Shown: piece by piece, positions 1 through 9,400 of the stretch
Layout of the letters: each line of letters starts with the position of its first letter
Position numbering within the stretch: position 1 is the first letter of the stretch
Source: Marinobacter azerbaijanicus
GTDB lineage: Bacteria > Pseudomonadota > Gammaproteobacteria > Pseudomonadales > Oleiphilaceae
DNA length: 64,000 nt
Direction: 5' to 3'
Assembly (NCBI RefSeq): GCF_030250645.1
Contig: NZ_JASSVS010000012.1
Span: forward strand, 1-64,000
Notes under the pieces: model-generated
What the model saw: only the letters and a program-made list of their open reading frames with translations
Told to the model about the DNA's origin: nothing
Databases searched by the model: none
Made by a program: the position numbers and the translations under genes

Positions 1-23
1 GGTGATGCGTTAAGAAAAAAGGT

Positions 24-64
24 GTTCACGTTCAGCCAGAATGGGCGTTCACGTTCGCCGGAAT
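24..64. repeat. Tandem 18-20 bp repeat, possible transposon end
   Basis: Two imperfect tandem copies beginning GTTCACGTTC lie at 24-43 and 47-64. Multiple short terminal repeats of this kind are found at the ends of IS21-type elements, so this may be the remnant of one. No transposase reading frame accompanies it inside the window. The stretch 65-428 contains no gene I can support. Confidence 0.3.
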
Positions 65-428
65 ATGCATCTGGTTGCTGTTGTCCGAAACCTACCAATA
101 TGACTGCTGCCCCATACCCCATATTTCAAACTTTACGCAGTCACTCAGGTCTAGACAACCTATCAAATTCTGTCCGGTTTCGGTTGACCAGAAACGGACA
201 ATCTAGGTGCTAACAAAGTCAGTCCGAGCGGCCTCGACGGGTATTGACCCAACCTAGAAGTACAGAAGGGAGGTTCGCAAGGCAGTCGGATTTCTCAAAG
301 CTTAAACGAGCTTGAGAAAGCGAAGGTTGGAGTGCCTATCGAACGCGGCTTGTGGTTTTGGCCGAAGCAGACCCGAAGTCTGGTCGAGCTTCCAATTGAC
401 ATTCGGTTTTGATTAGCCGATAGTTGGT

Positions 429-480
429 GTACGGGTAATTGCCGTACGAGTTGACATTTTAAGTTGTCAGCCAGTAAAAA
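429..480 (+). promoter_or_regulatory. Promoter/operator of the toxin-antitoxin operon
   Basis: GTACGG and its reverse complement CCGTAC (429-434, 442-447) form a dyad. It is followed by TTGACA (451-456) and, 18 bp on, TAAAAA (475-480), a plausible sigma70 promoter. A second dyad, TGACA/TGTCA, spans 452-469 over the -35 box. Ribbon-helix-helix antitoxins usually autoregulate by binding such dyads. Assignment to this operon rests on position only. Confidence 0.4.
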
Positions 481-548
481 AGCAAAACGGAAAACACTAA
501 AACAGAGGGCTTGGTCGATGGGCCAGCCCGTTGAAAGAGGGATACCGC

Positions 549-851
549 ATGTCAAAGACAAGCGCGCGGCTGGATTTAAGAATCGATCCAGCGATCAAAG
601 AATTGGCGGCGCGCGCTTCAGCTCTGACCGGGAGTCACAGTCTGTCGGAGTTTGTCATTCAAGCAATCCGAGAGAAGTCGGCTCGCGTGATTGAGGAGGC
701 CGAAGTGTATCGGCTGAATAGTCAGTCGTTTGATGCTTTTGTAGCAGCCTGCGAGGCAGCTCCAGCACCGAACGAGACTTTGCTGAGCGCGAAACGTCGC
801 CGTAACAAAAGGATAGAAAACGGTGACCTTGAGGTTAGAACCATTAGATAA
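549..851 (+). CDS. DUF1778 (TacA-like) ribbon-helix-helix antitoxin
   Basis: A 100-residue protein beginning MSKTSARLDLRIDP, which has the N-terminal ribbon-helix-helix pattern of DUF1778 antitoxins. It should bind DNA through the N-terminus and neutralise the acetyltransferase toxin encoded next through the C-terminal half. The ATG at 549 is preferred over the in-frame TTG at 531 because AAAGAGGG lies just upstream. The 3' end overlaps the toxin gene by 29 nt, the coupled arrangement normal for this family. Family assignment is firm; which toxin is bound is inferred from adjacency. Confidence 0.85.
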   Translation: MSKTSARLDLRIDPAIKELAARASALTGSHSLSEFVIQAIREKSARVIEEAEVYRLNSQSFDAFVAACEAAPAPNETLLSAKRRRNKRIENGDLEVRTIR

Positions 852-1371
852 GAAGTCCCATGACAGGAAATCGTTTGATTGTGGATTAGAGCGGGTAAAT
901 GAGTTCCTTTGGCGCGAAGCACGCAATCAGATGGACAAGAAAATTAATCGTACCTGGGTGTTGGTGGACGATGAGCCCGCCAACGTGTTGCCGGCTCCGA
1001 TTGTGGGTTATTTCACCCTGACCAGCGCCACCGTGGTGCGTGACGAGCTACCAGATCAGGAGACTCGTAGTCGGTATCCTGCCTATCCCATTCCAGTGAT
1101 CAAGCTGGCGTGGTTAGGTGTTGATAGCAGGCTACACAGCTCAGAGCGCCGACTCGGTGAAACGATTCTTCTTGAAGCTCTGGAAGAGGCATACCGGATT
1201 GTTCAGTACAGTGGCATGGGAATAGCGGTAGTAACGGAGCCGCTTACCCAGGAAAGTGACCGCTTTTTTAAGCGTTACGGTTTCCTGCCAATGGGAAGGC
1301 AATTCGGAGAGCTACAGTCTCTCTACTTACCTATGGGCACAATCGGTCAGCTGATTGATCCTCCATCTTGA
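823..1371 (+). CDS. GNAT-family toxin (TacT-like tRNA acetyltransferase)
   Basis: A 182-residue GNAT protein. The N-terminal FDCG motif (residues 18-21) followed by VNEFLW is typical of TacT/AtaT toxins. An acetyl-CoA loop is seen at RRLGETILLEAL (109-120), and FFKRYGF carries a C-terminal tyrosine (about 152) at the catalytic position. Family members acetylate the amino group of aminoacyl-tRNAs and block translation. The start is GTG with AAGGA upstream. The gene overlaps its antitoxin and ends in a strong terminator, so the two form a closed module. Confidence 0.85.
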   Translation: MTLRLEPLDKKSHDRKSFDCGLERVNEFLWREARNQMDKKINRTWVLVDDEPANVLPAPIVGYFTLTSATVVRDELPDQETRSRYPAYPIPVIKLAWLGVDSRLHSSERRLGETILLEALEEAYRIVQYSGMGIAVVTEPLTQESDRFFKRYGFLPMGRQFGELQSLYLPMGTIGQLIDPPS

Positions 1372-1388
1372 GGATGATACTGGCTTCA

Positions 1389-1431
1389 AATAGCCGTATC
1401 GGTGCTCTGATACGGCTATTTCCATTTTTTC
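1389..1431 (+). terminator. Intrinsic terminator of the toxin-antitoxin operon
   Basis: A perfect 12-bp stem (AATAGCCGTATC, 1389-1400, with its complement at 1409-1420) and an 8-nt loop are followed by a T-run at 1425-1430. It lies 18 bp after the toxin stop codon and marks the right edge of the inserted module. Confidence 0.85.
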
Positions 1432-2047
1432 AGACTCCGAGTTACACGCCATTGTCCAGCAACACCGCGATGAGGGTGACAACGCTTTTGAAGGCGACAA
1501 CAATGGCTCCAGCCACTCTGCCATACCGAGATCCGAACCCACGTTCTACAACGTTACTCTCTACGGCAATGGCCGCTCCGCGAAAGAGCACCGGGCAATA
1601 CTGTTGCGTGAAGGCCCCGGCGGACATTTCCACAATATGATCATAGACAGCTTCGCCATTGAAGCCCTGGATACACGGGACGAGGTTACCGCTCTGATAG
1701 GCACAGGCCCACTGACGTTCAGTCACAACCTGCTTGCCAACAATGGCCGCCTTGGCAGCCTGACAATCGTTAACGAAACAGACGATGATGACTTCGGGTT
1801 CAATGAAGAACTGTGGATGCGAAGTCCGGAACACCAGAACACCATCCAGGTCGAAACCGGCCTGCAGCCATCAGTCAGTAACGAATCCTCCCCCCACTTC
1901 CGCCCCAGGGGTTCAACACAATCCATGACGTCGAAACGGCCACCCAAAAGCGAGTTTTTCGATGAATCTGCCGTATATCCTGGTGCTGTAAATCCCAGGG
2001 CCACGTCAACATGGCTTGAAGGCTGGGTTGCCTACCCGGAAGCCTGA
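1430..2047 (+). pseudogene. 3' fragment of a large secreted/surface protein gene
   Basis: An open frame runs from 1430 to a TGA at 2045-2047 with no credible start or ribosome-binding site. It begins immediately after the toxin-antitoxin terminator. The product is Asn/Asp-rich, with segments such as TFYNVTLYGNG and IVNETDDDDFG and an ending TSTWLEGWVAYPEA. It resembles the C-terminal part of a large extracytoplasmic hypothetical protein seen in marine gammaproteobacteria; I do not know a function. The abrupt junction with the terminator suggests that insertion of the TA module or a deletion removed the 5' part. Confidence 0.6.
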
Positions 2048-2050
2048 CGG

Positions 2051-2395
2051 CTATATCAGCACCCCCGGGGTCAACAGACCATCTGGGTCCAACGTCTGCT
2101 TGGCTGAACGCAGCACGTCAGCAAACAGCTCCGGCCTCTGGCGATCGTAGCCCGGCCGGTGATCGCGGCCCACGGCGTGGTGATGGGTAATGGTGCCACC
2201 CAGGTCGATCAGGGTTTCCATCACCGCAAGCTTGATCTCGTCCCACTGTTTGACCTGGTCGCCGCGCCGACCCGGGGCGATCACGGTGTAGTAGGGGGCG
2301 GGGCCATCAGGGTATACGTGGGTGAAGCGGCAGGTGACGAAGGTCTTGCCGCAGATCTCTCGGGCAACCCTGTTCACTGTAGCCATACACGCCAA
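2051..2395 (-). pseudogene. C-terminal fragment of an FAD-linked oxidase (AGPS/GlcD-like)
   Basis: About 110 residues ending at 2051 match the C-terminal cap and FAD region of FAD-linked oxidases of the alkyldihydroxyacetonephosphate-synthase type: FTHVYPDGPAPYYTV, then the THHHAVGRDH motif, and LDPDGLLTPGVLI. The full protein should exceed 450 residues, so the N-terminal FAD-binding domain is missing. The break lies just before an IS66-type remnant. It converges on the truncated gene ending at 2047, so both neighbours keep only their 3' ends. Confidence 0.7.
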
Positions 2396-2467
2396 TAAAT
2401 CAGCACCTACCTTCCAGCCCTTAGATTGAACACACTGATTCCCTCTTCAATCCCAGGAGGAATCAGC

Positions 2468-2769
2468 ATGACCAGCGAAAGGGAACAACTTTGGCAAAAG
2501 CATGTCACGGAGTGGCAAGCCTCCGGATTGTCTGGAATGGCGTACTGTAAGCAGCAGTCGCTGACCTATTGCGGTTTGTTTATTGGCGCAAGAAGCTGGC
2601 CAGTGTAGCGTCTGATGGGCCAGCGTCCTCCGGATTTGCCAGGGTAGCCCCGATCTCCAGGTTGGACGCAGTAAACGGCTTGACCATCTCGTTGCCAGGC
2701 GGTGTGTCGATTACCGGCCTGGATGCCGGCAACATCGAGTTGCTGGGCCCGATCCTGAGGCAACTGTGA
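2468..2769 (+). pseudogene. IS66-family TnpA remnant, frameshifted
   Basis: An ATG at 2468 after CCCAGGAGG opens MTSEREQLWQKHVTEWQASG, the N-terminus of the small TnpA protein of IS66-type elements. The frame breaks around 2569 after LTY and resumes in another frame as RFVYWRKKLASV, continuing to LDAGNIELLGPILRQL before the stop at 2769. Both halves are recognisable, so this is a decayed gene with one frameshift. No terminal inverted repeats were identified. Confidence 0.7.
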
Positions 2770-2985
2770 TGCGAAACCGGTATCTGCGCCCGTCATGGGA
2801 TCTGCCTGTCTGAGATCTATCTTTATCGGGCACCGATCGACTTCCGCAAGCAGGCCAACGGCCTGGCACTGCTGGTGGAGCAGGAACTCGGCCACAGTCC
2901 TTTCTCTGGAGCGCTTTATGCGGTCACCAACCGGCAGCGGAACAAGATTAAGTGCATGATGTGGAGGGTTGGCAGACAAACGTGA
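2770..2985 (+). pseudogene. IS66-family TnpB remnant
   Basis: Translation across about 2813-2980 gives EIYLYRAPIDFRKQANGLAL and then SPFSGALYAVTNRQRNKIK. This is the conserved core of the IS66 accessory protein TnpB (typical pattern YLYREPVDFRK...VNGL). It follows the TnpA remnant in the normal order. The expected continuation after KIK degenerates to CMMWR and stops, and the large transposase TnpC is absent. Confidence 0.65.
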
Positions 2986-3059
2986 AAAATAGCCGAAAAA
3001 CACTCCCAACCTATTGAACTACCAGTTTTTGGTCATCCAACCTCCGAATTCATGCTATT

Positions 3060-3227
3060 CTGGCCGATAAGCGGAACTTGGCCTTGTTGTCGGCCCCGCA
3101 GACTCTACTCGACTGGGGACTGACCATAGCGGATGCGGATTGCCTGGAAGACGCCGTGCCGAAGCCCCGGTGGGTGTCGAGTGAAGATGCTACGGCGTTG
3201 CGGAGCGCTCGGCGCCAGTTTTTTTAG
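3060..3227 (+). pseudogene. Unassigned C-terminal coding remnant
   Basis: A start-less open frame encodes LADKRNLALLSAPQTLLDWG, continues through WVSSEDATALRSARRQFF, and stops at 3225-3227. The composition is protein-like, but I do not recognise the family. It sits downstream of the IS66 debris and is probably the tail of another truncated gene. The stretch 3228-3469 shows only the upstream region of marR. Confidence 0.25.
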
Positions 3228-3469
3228 CCGGTTGTCGGTCCCGGCAGCAAGGGTGTCTACCAGGGCGACACTACGTTGAAGGCCTCCTGTCTCTGAAAAA
3301 GCGAGGAGTTACCTGTCTCAGTGGAAGGAGAAGCTCCTTAGCTGGCCTCGGAATCCGCGTGATGTTGCCTATTGATCTGGTGCAAACCTCGCTAATGTGT
3401 AACTGACGCTTGTTTATATAATTAGCTTACGATTTACTGTTACTGAATTGTCAATAGCAGGACAGTGAT

Positions 3470-3916
3470 ATGGACCCACAAACCCCTCGAGATCAGTTTC
3501 CTTTCATCAATGCCCGGGTAGCAAGACGCTGGCGCAAGTTGCTGGATGAGCGCCTGAAAGACCTGGGGGTTACCCAGGCTCGCTGGTTCACCATGATCTG
3601 CCTGCAGCGTGGTGGTGGAGGATTGACACAGCGGGAGTTAGCCCACTTGATGACCATCGAGAATCCGACATTGGTCCGCCTGCTTGACAGCCTTGAGGAG
3701 CAGGGTCTGATTGAACGCCGGCGTAGTGAGCGTGATCGGCGCGCCAGGCTGCTTTATCTTACCCATGCCGGTGAGCGCTTTATGAGCGATCTGAATGAGC
3801 GGGCGAATGTGTTGCGAGAGGAGATGCTGAAAGGCATTGAAGACGAGGACCTGGAAGTCGCCCTGCGTGTTTTTGAGCGGGTTATGGAAAATTCCGCCAA
3901 CCTCAAAATTTCCTGA
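3470..3916 (+). CDS. MarR-family transcriptional regulator
   Basis: A 148-residue winged-helix regulator. The helix-turn-helix region is TQRELAHLMTIENPTLVRLL (about 53-72), followed by the wing with RRSERDRRARLLYLT, a classic MarR signature. MarR proteins are dimers that usually repress efflux genes and are released by phenolic ligands. It lies upstream of, and co-directional with, an LpxR gene and an RND efflux operon, which are its likely targets. About 267 bp of this gene (3625-3891) recur almost exactly at 30466-30732 as a truncated copy. Confidence 0.9.
   Translation: MDPQTPRDQFPFINARVARRWRKLLDERLKDLGVTQARWFTMICLQRGGGGLTQRELAHLMTIENPTLVRLLDSLEEQGLIERRRSERDRRARLLYLTHAGERFMSDLNERANVLREEMLKGIEDEDLEVALRVFERVMENSANLKIS
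3625..3891 (+). repeat. Direct repeat, copy A (inside intact marR)
   Basis: This stretch is nearly identical to 30466-30732, with a constant offset of 26,841 bases, no indels and only scattered substitutions. Both copies have the same orientation and bracket the whole efflux/detoxification block. Confidence 0.9.
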
Positions 3917-4029
3917 ACCCGAGACATTTTTCAGGCGCGAGCGACAAGATTAGAGTTGGAGCGTTTCGCACATTCCACCGGTGCAGAACCATTCCATCAC
4001 GGCTAGCCGTCAATCAGTAATTGTGTTAC

Positions 4030-4047
4030 GTTCAGTTTATACTGAAC
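4030..4047. promoter_or_regulatory. Candidate MarR operator upstream of the LpxR/RND genes
   Basis: GTTCAGT and its perfect complement ACTGAAC flank a 4-bp spacer. The site lies between marR and the downstream lpxR gene, about 140 bp before the lpxR start. The half-site ACTGAA also occurs in the marR upstream region near 3440. MarR proteins bind dyads of this size; the assignment is inference. No gene is supported in 3917-4186 otherwise. Confidence 0.45.
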
Positions 4048-4186
4048 AGATTGAACAAATTGTGCGGGCAACCGTCTCATCATTTCTGGCCGGCGACCAA
4101 AAAGTCGCCGTAGCGGAAGGTATGTCAGCATCCTGGGGCAAGTTTTTTTGCATCCTGAGCAACCCGCCTTGGCAGAGGGCTCTTCA

Positions 4187-5185
4187 TTGAAATCTCGATG
4201 TTGCAGAAAGCGTTATCGGAATTGGTGCTCAGGTCTGTTGCTGGGTTCGCTTGTGACATCAGCTTCCGCTGAAGGCCTGCTGTCCCTGAAAGTGGAAAAC
4301 GATACGTTTTCTGCCGGCGGCGATGGTCAATATACCAACGGCGTAGAGGTGATCTGGGCCTTTGAGCCCCCGGATCGACATTGGACCCGCCGTCTTGCGG
4401 ACGTCATTCCGGGCTGGTCTGGCAGTACTCTTGCAGGCGTAACGTACCGGCTAGGGCAACAGATCTATACGCCGGAAGATATAGAGGTTGAAGCGCTTAT
4501 TAAAGATGACCGTCCCTATGCCGGCCTTTTGTTTGGCGGGATTTCGCTACTGAGCGAAAGGGAGCACGGTGGCTTGCGTTTGGCAGACAGCCTGCATATC
4601 GACGTGGGCATGGTAGGCCCGGCCTCCGGCGCTGAGGTGGTCCAACGAAATTTCCATGAACTGATTGCGGCAGACAAGCCGAAGGGTTGGGACAACCAGC
4701 TTGATAACGAGCCAGTCATCAATTTCGGTTACGAACGTGCCTGGCTTATGAAGCAAAACTTTTCTGGGCTGACCATTGAATATGGACCGTCTGCCGGGTT
4801 GGCGCTCGGCAACCTGTATACCTACGCTTCCAGTGGCCTTGGATTTCGTTTGGGGGAGGGGCTTGATCGTAGTTTCGGCATTCCATCAGTTGCCCCCGCA
4901 CAAGGCGGGCAATCCTCTTTTCGGCGGGATCGGGGCTTTAGCTGGTACGTCTTCGCTGCCGCTGAAGGGCGCTATATGGCACACAACCTGCTTTTAGACG
5001 GTAACAGTTTCGAGGACAGCCACTCGGTTGATAGCCGCGAATGGGTTGGCGACGCCCAGGTGGGTGCGGCATTGACCTGGGATCGCTGGCAGATCGCTTA
5101 CACCTACCTGTGGCGAAGCGAAGAATTTGAGGAAAAGGACGGCGTCGATCAGTTTGGATCGATCGTTCTGTTTACCTGGTTATAA
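4187..5185 (+). CDS. lpxR: LpxR-family (DUF2219) outer-membrane lipid A deacylase-like protein
   Basis: After a signal peptide ending near VTSASA, the protein shows the LpxR pattern: ENDTF (with the Asn-Asp of the active-site region), GQYTNGVEV, DDRPYAGLLFGGISL, and GPASGAEVVQRNFHELI followed by GWDNQL. Salmonella LpxR removes the 3'-acyloxyacyl group of lipid A from an outer-membrane beta-barrel. The TTG start at 4187 is chosen because AGAGGG precedes it and it gives a compact signal peptide; a TTG at 4148 is also in frame. It sits between marR and an RND operon, which suggests a joint envelope response to toxic compounds. A diverged paralogue lies at 22847-23827. Confidence 0.8.
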   Translation: MKSRCCRKRYRNWCSGLLLGSLVTSASAEGLLSLKVENDTFSAGGDGQYTNGVEVIWAFEPPDRHWTRRLADVIPGWSGSTLAGVTYRLGQQIYTPEDIEVEALIKDDRPYAGLLFGGISLLSEREHGGLRLADSLHIDVGMVGPASGAEVVQRNFHELIAADKPKGWDNQLDNEPVINFGYERAWLMKQNFSGLTIEYGPSAGLALGNLYTYASSGLGFRLGEGLDRSFGIPSVAPAQGGQSSFRRDRGFSWYVFAAAEGRYMAHNLLLDGNSFEDSHSVDSREWVGDAQVGAALTWDRWQIAYTYLWRSEEFEEKDGVDQFGSIVLFTWL

Positions 5186-5241
5186 ACGAAGGCATGGATC
5201 GAACGGTTTTTGAGTCTTTGGCCCATTCAGAGGTTAGTTTT

Positions 5242-6495
5242 ATGCAGACAGAGAAGAGTTTGATGGCGCGTCTATTTGGGGTCCGCATGTTGCCAATGTG
5301 GGTGGCGGCTTTGTTGCTGGCCGGTTGCGACAATTCCTCCGGTCAGGCAAAGGCTGAGCGGTCTGCACCGCCGCCTCCGGAAGTCGGGGTTGTTGAAATG
5401 CAGCCTCAGCGTGTGAACCTTTCAATGGAACTGCCGGGCAGAACCGCCGCTTACCGTATCTCGGAAGTGAGGCCGCAAGTTACGGGCATTTTGCAGGAGC
5501 GCTTGTTTGAACAAGGCGCCCAGGTCAAAGCAGGTGAGGTCCTCTACCAGATCGACCCCAACCGATACCGTGCTGCCCATCAGCGGGCCCAGGCAGAACT
5601 GGAGCGCGCACAGGCCGAATTGCGACAGGCGCAGCGGGAGTGGGCACGTACGTCAGACTTGTTTGAGAAGAACGCGGTCAGCAAGCGTCAACGTGATGAA
5701 GCGCTATCGGCCTTGGAGGCAGCCCGGGCGAATGTCTCCCGATCCCAGGCGATGGTCGAAACGGCGGGTATCGATCTGGCGTATACCGAGGTCAAGGCTC
5801 CCATCGCCGGGCGCATTGGCCCGACACTGTACACGGAGGGTGCGCTGGTGACCGCCAATCAGCCCCAGGTCCTGGCGCGCGTGGTTCAGCTTGATCCCAT
5901 GTATGTCGATATTCAGCTACCGGTCGAAAAACTGGCTCGAATTCGGTCGTCTCTGAAGGAGGGCGCGGCTTCTAAGGCCGGCCCAAATGAAGCCGAGACT
6001 GTTTTGTTGCGCGAAGACGGTACCCCCTATCCGCATAAGGGACGCGTTGACGTTACGGATGTAACCGTCAACCAAAGCACCAGTTCTGTCACGGTGAGAG
6101 CCGTCTTCCCCAATCCGGACGAAGACCTTCTGCCTGGAATGTACGTGCGCGTTCGTCTGAGTGAGGGAGTTCGGGAGAACGCCATTCTGGCGCCGCAGCA
6201 GGGCGTGAGCCGTAACCCGCAAGGAGAGGCCACCGCGTTGCTGGTCAACCCGGAGGGTGAAGTTGTCGCCCGCCAGTTAGAGGCAGAGCGGGCCATTGGT
6301 GCTTTTTGGCTGGTGGAGAAGGGGTTGGAACCGGGAGATCGTCTCATCGTCTCCGGTCTGCAGAAGGTTCGGCCAGGAGCCAAGGTGAAGCCGGTTGCCG
6401 CAGATATTCCATTACATCCCACCCAAAACCAGCAAGCCAGTGGCAAGGATAATTCACAGAAAAGCGCCTCCGACGACGAGGGCCACGCACAATGA
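5242..6495 (+). CDS. RND efflux periplasmic adaptor lipoprotein (MexA/AcrA-like)
   Basis: The protein has a lipobox, ALLLAGC, so the mature protein is a lipid-anchored membrane fusion protein. A biotinyl-lipoyl half-domain (ITGILQERLFEQGAQVKAGE) is followed by a coiled-coil hairpin rich in AQAELERAQAELRQAQ, then the lipoyl and beta-barrel segments (LPGMYVRVRL). The ATG at 5242 has CAGAGG 8 nt upstream and directly precedes the signal sequence, so it is preferred to 5194. The gene overlaps the pump gene by 4 nt. Adaptors of this type couple an inner-membrane RND pump to an outer-membrane channel. Confidence 0.93.
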   Translation: MQTEKSLMARLFGVRMLPMWVAALLLAGCDNSSGQAKAERSAPPPPEVGVVEMQPQRVNLSMELPGRTAAYRISEVRPQVTGILQERLFEQGAQVKAGEVLYQIDPNRYRAAHQRAQAELERAQAELRQAQREWARTSDLFEKNAVSKRQRDEALSALEAARANVSRSQAMVETAGIDLAYTEVKAPIAGRIGPTLYTEGALVTANQPQVLARVVQLDPMYVDIQLPVEKLARIRSSLKEGAASKAGPNEAETVLLREDGTPYPHKGRVDVTDVTVNQSTSSVTVRAVFPNPDEDLLPGMYVRVRLSEGVRENAILAPQQGVSRNPQGEATALLVNPEGEVVARQLEAERAIGAFWLVEKGLEPGDRLIVSGLQKVRPGAKVKPVAADIPLHPTQNQQASGKDNSQKSASDDEGHAQ

Positions 6496-9400
6496 TTAAT
6501 TTCTTTATTTCCAGGCCCGTTTTTTCCTGGGTTCTGGCCATTGTCGCCATGCTGGCAGGTATCATGGCGATCTTCGTTTTGCCGGTTCAGCGGTATCCGT
6601 CGGTGGCGCCGCCGGCGGTGGAAATTCAGGCCGATTATCCTGGCGCCTCGGCGGACACCGTGTCCAATACGGTGGTTCAGGTCATTGAACAAGAGATGAC
6701 CGGCCTCGACAATCTGCTCTATATGGGGTCGACAGCGGATTCCTCAGGCCACGCTACGGTTACTCTCACCTTTGCGGCGGGCACCGATCCGGACATTGCT
6801 CAGGTCCAGGTGCAGAACAAGCTCAAACTGGCGGAACCCCGACTCCCGGAAGTGGTGCGCCAGCAAGGGATCAGCGTCGAGAAATCCAGCACCAGCTTTC
6901 TGATGGTAATGGCATTCGTCTCTACCGACGGTCGCCTCAGCAAGCTGGATATCGCCGATTTTATCAGCTCCGAGTTAGCCGAACCCGTCGGACGGGTAAC
7001 CGGTATCGGCAGCGTGCAGGTTTTCGGGTCTGAATATGCGATGCGGATTTGGCTGGACCCTTCGGCATTGACCAATTACGGCCTGACCGTCGCCGACGTC
7101 AGCGCCGCCATCGAGGCGCAAAACGCCCAGGTCACCGCCGGCCAGCTCGGCGGGCTGCCCGCAGTCGAGGGCCAGCAGCTCAATGCCACGGTCACCGCCC
7201 AGACCTTGCTCACCTCAACCGAAGAGTTCCGCAACATCCTGCTCAAGAGTATGCCCGACGGGTCCCGGGTGCGCCTGGGGGATGTTGCCCGCGTTGAGCT
7301 GGGCGGCGGTGCAGTCCAGATTGACACTTTCTACGATGGCGAGCCGGCTGCCGGCCTTGGCATCAATCTGGCGCCGGGTGCCAACTCGCTTGCGGTCACA
7401 GAGGCTGTTAAAGCGCGGCTCCAGGAGCTCGAGCCCTATTTTCCCGAAGGGGTGGAGATTCGATATCCCTACCAGACGGCCCCCTTCGTGGAGGCCTCCA
7501 TCGACGCGGTGGTCACAACCATCATCGAGGCAATCGCCCTGGTGGTCCTGGTCATGCTCGTATTTCTCCAGAGTTGGCGGGCTACCCTGATACCAGCGAT
7601 CGCAATCCCGGTGGTGCTGCTGGGCACCTTTGCGATCATGGCGGCCTTCGGCTTTTCCATCAACATGCTCACTCTCTTCGGTCTCGTATTGGCGATCGGC
7701 CTTCTGGTGGATGACGCCATCGTGGTGGTTGAGAACGTCGAGCGTGTGATGCATGAGGACGGCCTGAGCCCGATGGAGGCGACGCGCAAGTCCATGGGGC
7801 AGATAGCCAGCGCGCTGATTGGCATCGGCGTGGTGTTGTCTGCGGTGTTTATCCCGATGGCCTTCTTTCCGGGCTCCACCGGGGCAATCTATCGGCAGTT
7901 TTCCCTGAGTATTGCTGGTGCCATGGTGCTTTCGGTGCTGGTGGCTCTGATTCTGAGCCCCATGCTGTGTGGTCGGATCCTCAAGCCCACGCACGAAAGA
8001 ACCTTGCTGCAAAAACTGTTCGGCTGGTTTGAGGCAGGCCTGGGGCGACTGACCCGGGGCTATGTCCGGCTGGTTGGCCATACGGCACGCCACGCCTGGC
8101 TCTACACACTGGCGTTCCTGGGCATCGTCGGCCTGGTGGCCGTTCTCTTTGTGCGGTTGCCCGGCGGGTTCCTGCCCGCGGAAGACCAGGGGTTCGCCGT
8201 GGTGCAGTATCAGTTGCCCGCCGGTGCGACCCAGCAGCGTACAATCGATACCATTGAGGTTATCGAAGATTACTTCATGGACCAGGATGAGGTGCAGGGC
8301 CTCTTCACAATCGCTGGTTTCAGCTTCGCTGGCCGGGCGCAGAACGCGGGACTGGCGTTCGTCAATCTCAAGCCATGGAGTGAACGCGATCCCGAGACGC
8401 AAAGCGCCGACGCGATCATTCAGCGGGCGAACCGGGCGCTTGCCGGGCTGGTGCGTGATGGGCGGGCTTTTGCTTTCAATTTGCCACCGATACCGGAATT
8501 GGGGCAGGCCCTGGGCTTTGAATTGCGTTTACAGGATCGGGGTGCCATCGGGCATGAAGCACTCATGGCAGCGCAAGGTCAATTGCTGCAGTTGGCGGCC
8601 GAAAGCCCCGTGCTGACGAGTGTGCGTCCCAACGGTTTGGCGGACAATCCCCGCTACAAAGTGGACATTGATCACGAAAAGGCACAGGCCCTTGGCATAG
8701 AGCTGTCCGAGATCAGTCGACTTCTGTCGGTGACCTGGGGCTCGCAATACGTTAACGATTTTCTCCATGAGGGGCGGGTCAAGCGAGTCTATGTTCAGGG
8801 TGATGCCCCTTTCCGGATGCTGCCTGAGGATTTTGAGGCGTGGTATCTGCGAGCCGCTAACGGAGAGATGACCCCGTTGAGCGAAGTGACGAACGGACGC
8901 TGGGAGTATGGCTCACCGCGCCTTGAGCGTTTCAACGGTGTTCCGTCCCGCCAGATTCAGGGTGAGCCGGCACCGGGGTACAGTACCGGTGAGGCCATGG
9001 CGGAGGTCGAACGTTTGATCGCTCAACTCCCGGACGGTGTAGCCGGCGCCTGGAGCGGCCTGTCCTATCAGGAGCGCCAGGCCGGTGCCCAGGCATCCCT
9101 GCTTTACGCGCTGTCGGCACTGGTGGTGTTTCTGGCGCTCGCCGCGCTCTACGAAAGTTGGACCATACCCATTTCCGTGATGCTGGCGGTGCCCTTGGGC
9201 GTACTCGGGGCGGTACTTGCAGCGATGGTTCGCGGGCTTCCTAACGACGTCTTCTTCCAGGTTGGCATTCTGACCACCGTTGGTGTGACTGCGCGCAACG
9301 CTATACTTCTGGTGGAGTTCGCCCGAACACTCGAGGATCAGGGAATGAAGCTGATTGAGGCAACCAAGGAAGCGGCGCGAGTGCGCTTGAGGCCGATTCT

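Noticed and set aside
295..561. 88-codon frame on the minus strand in the left edge region
   Set aside because: There is no ribosome-binding site and no recognisable motif, and it overlaps the toxin-antitoxin promoter and antitoxin start.
3981..4190. 69-codon frame between marR and lpxR
   Set aside because: It begins in non-coding sequence, runs through the candidate operator and the lpxR ribosome-binding site, and has no family resemblance.
7215..8402. 395-codon open frame on the minus strand
   Set aside because: It lies entirely opposite the RND pump gene, is His/Gln-rich in the way antisense frames of GC-rich genes are, and has no recognisable domain.
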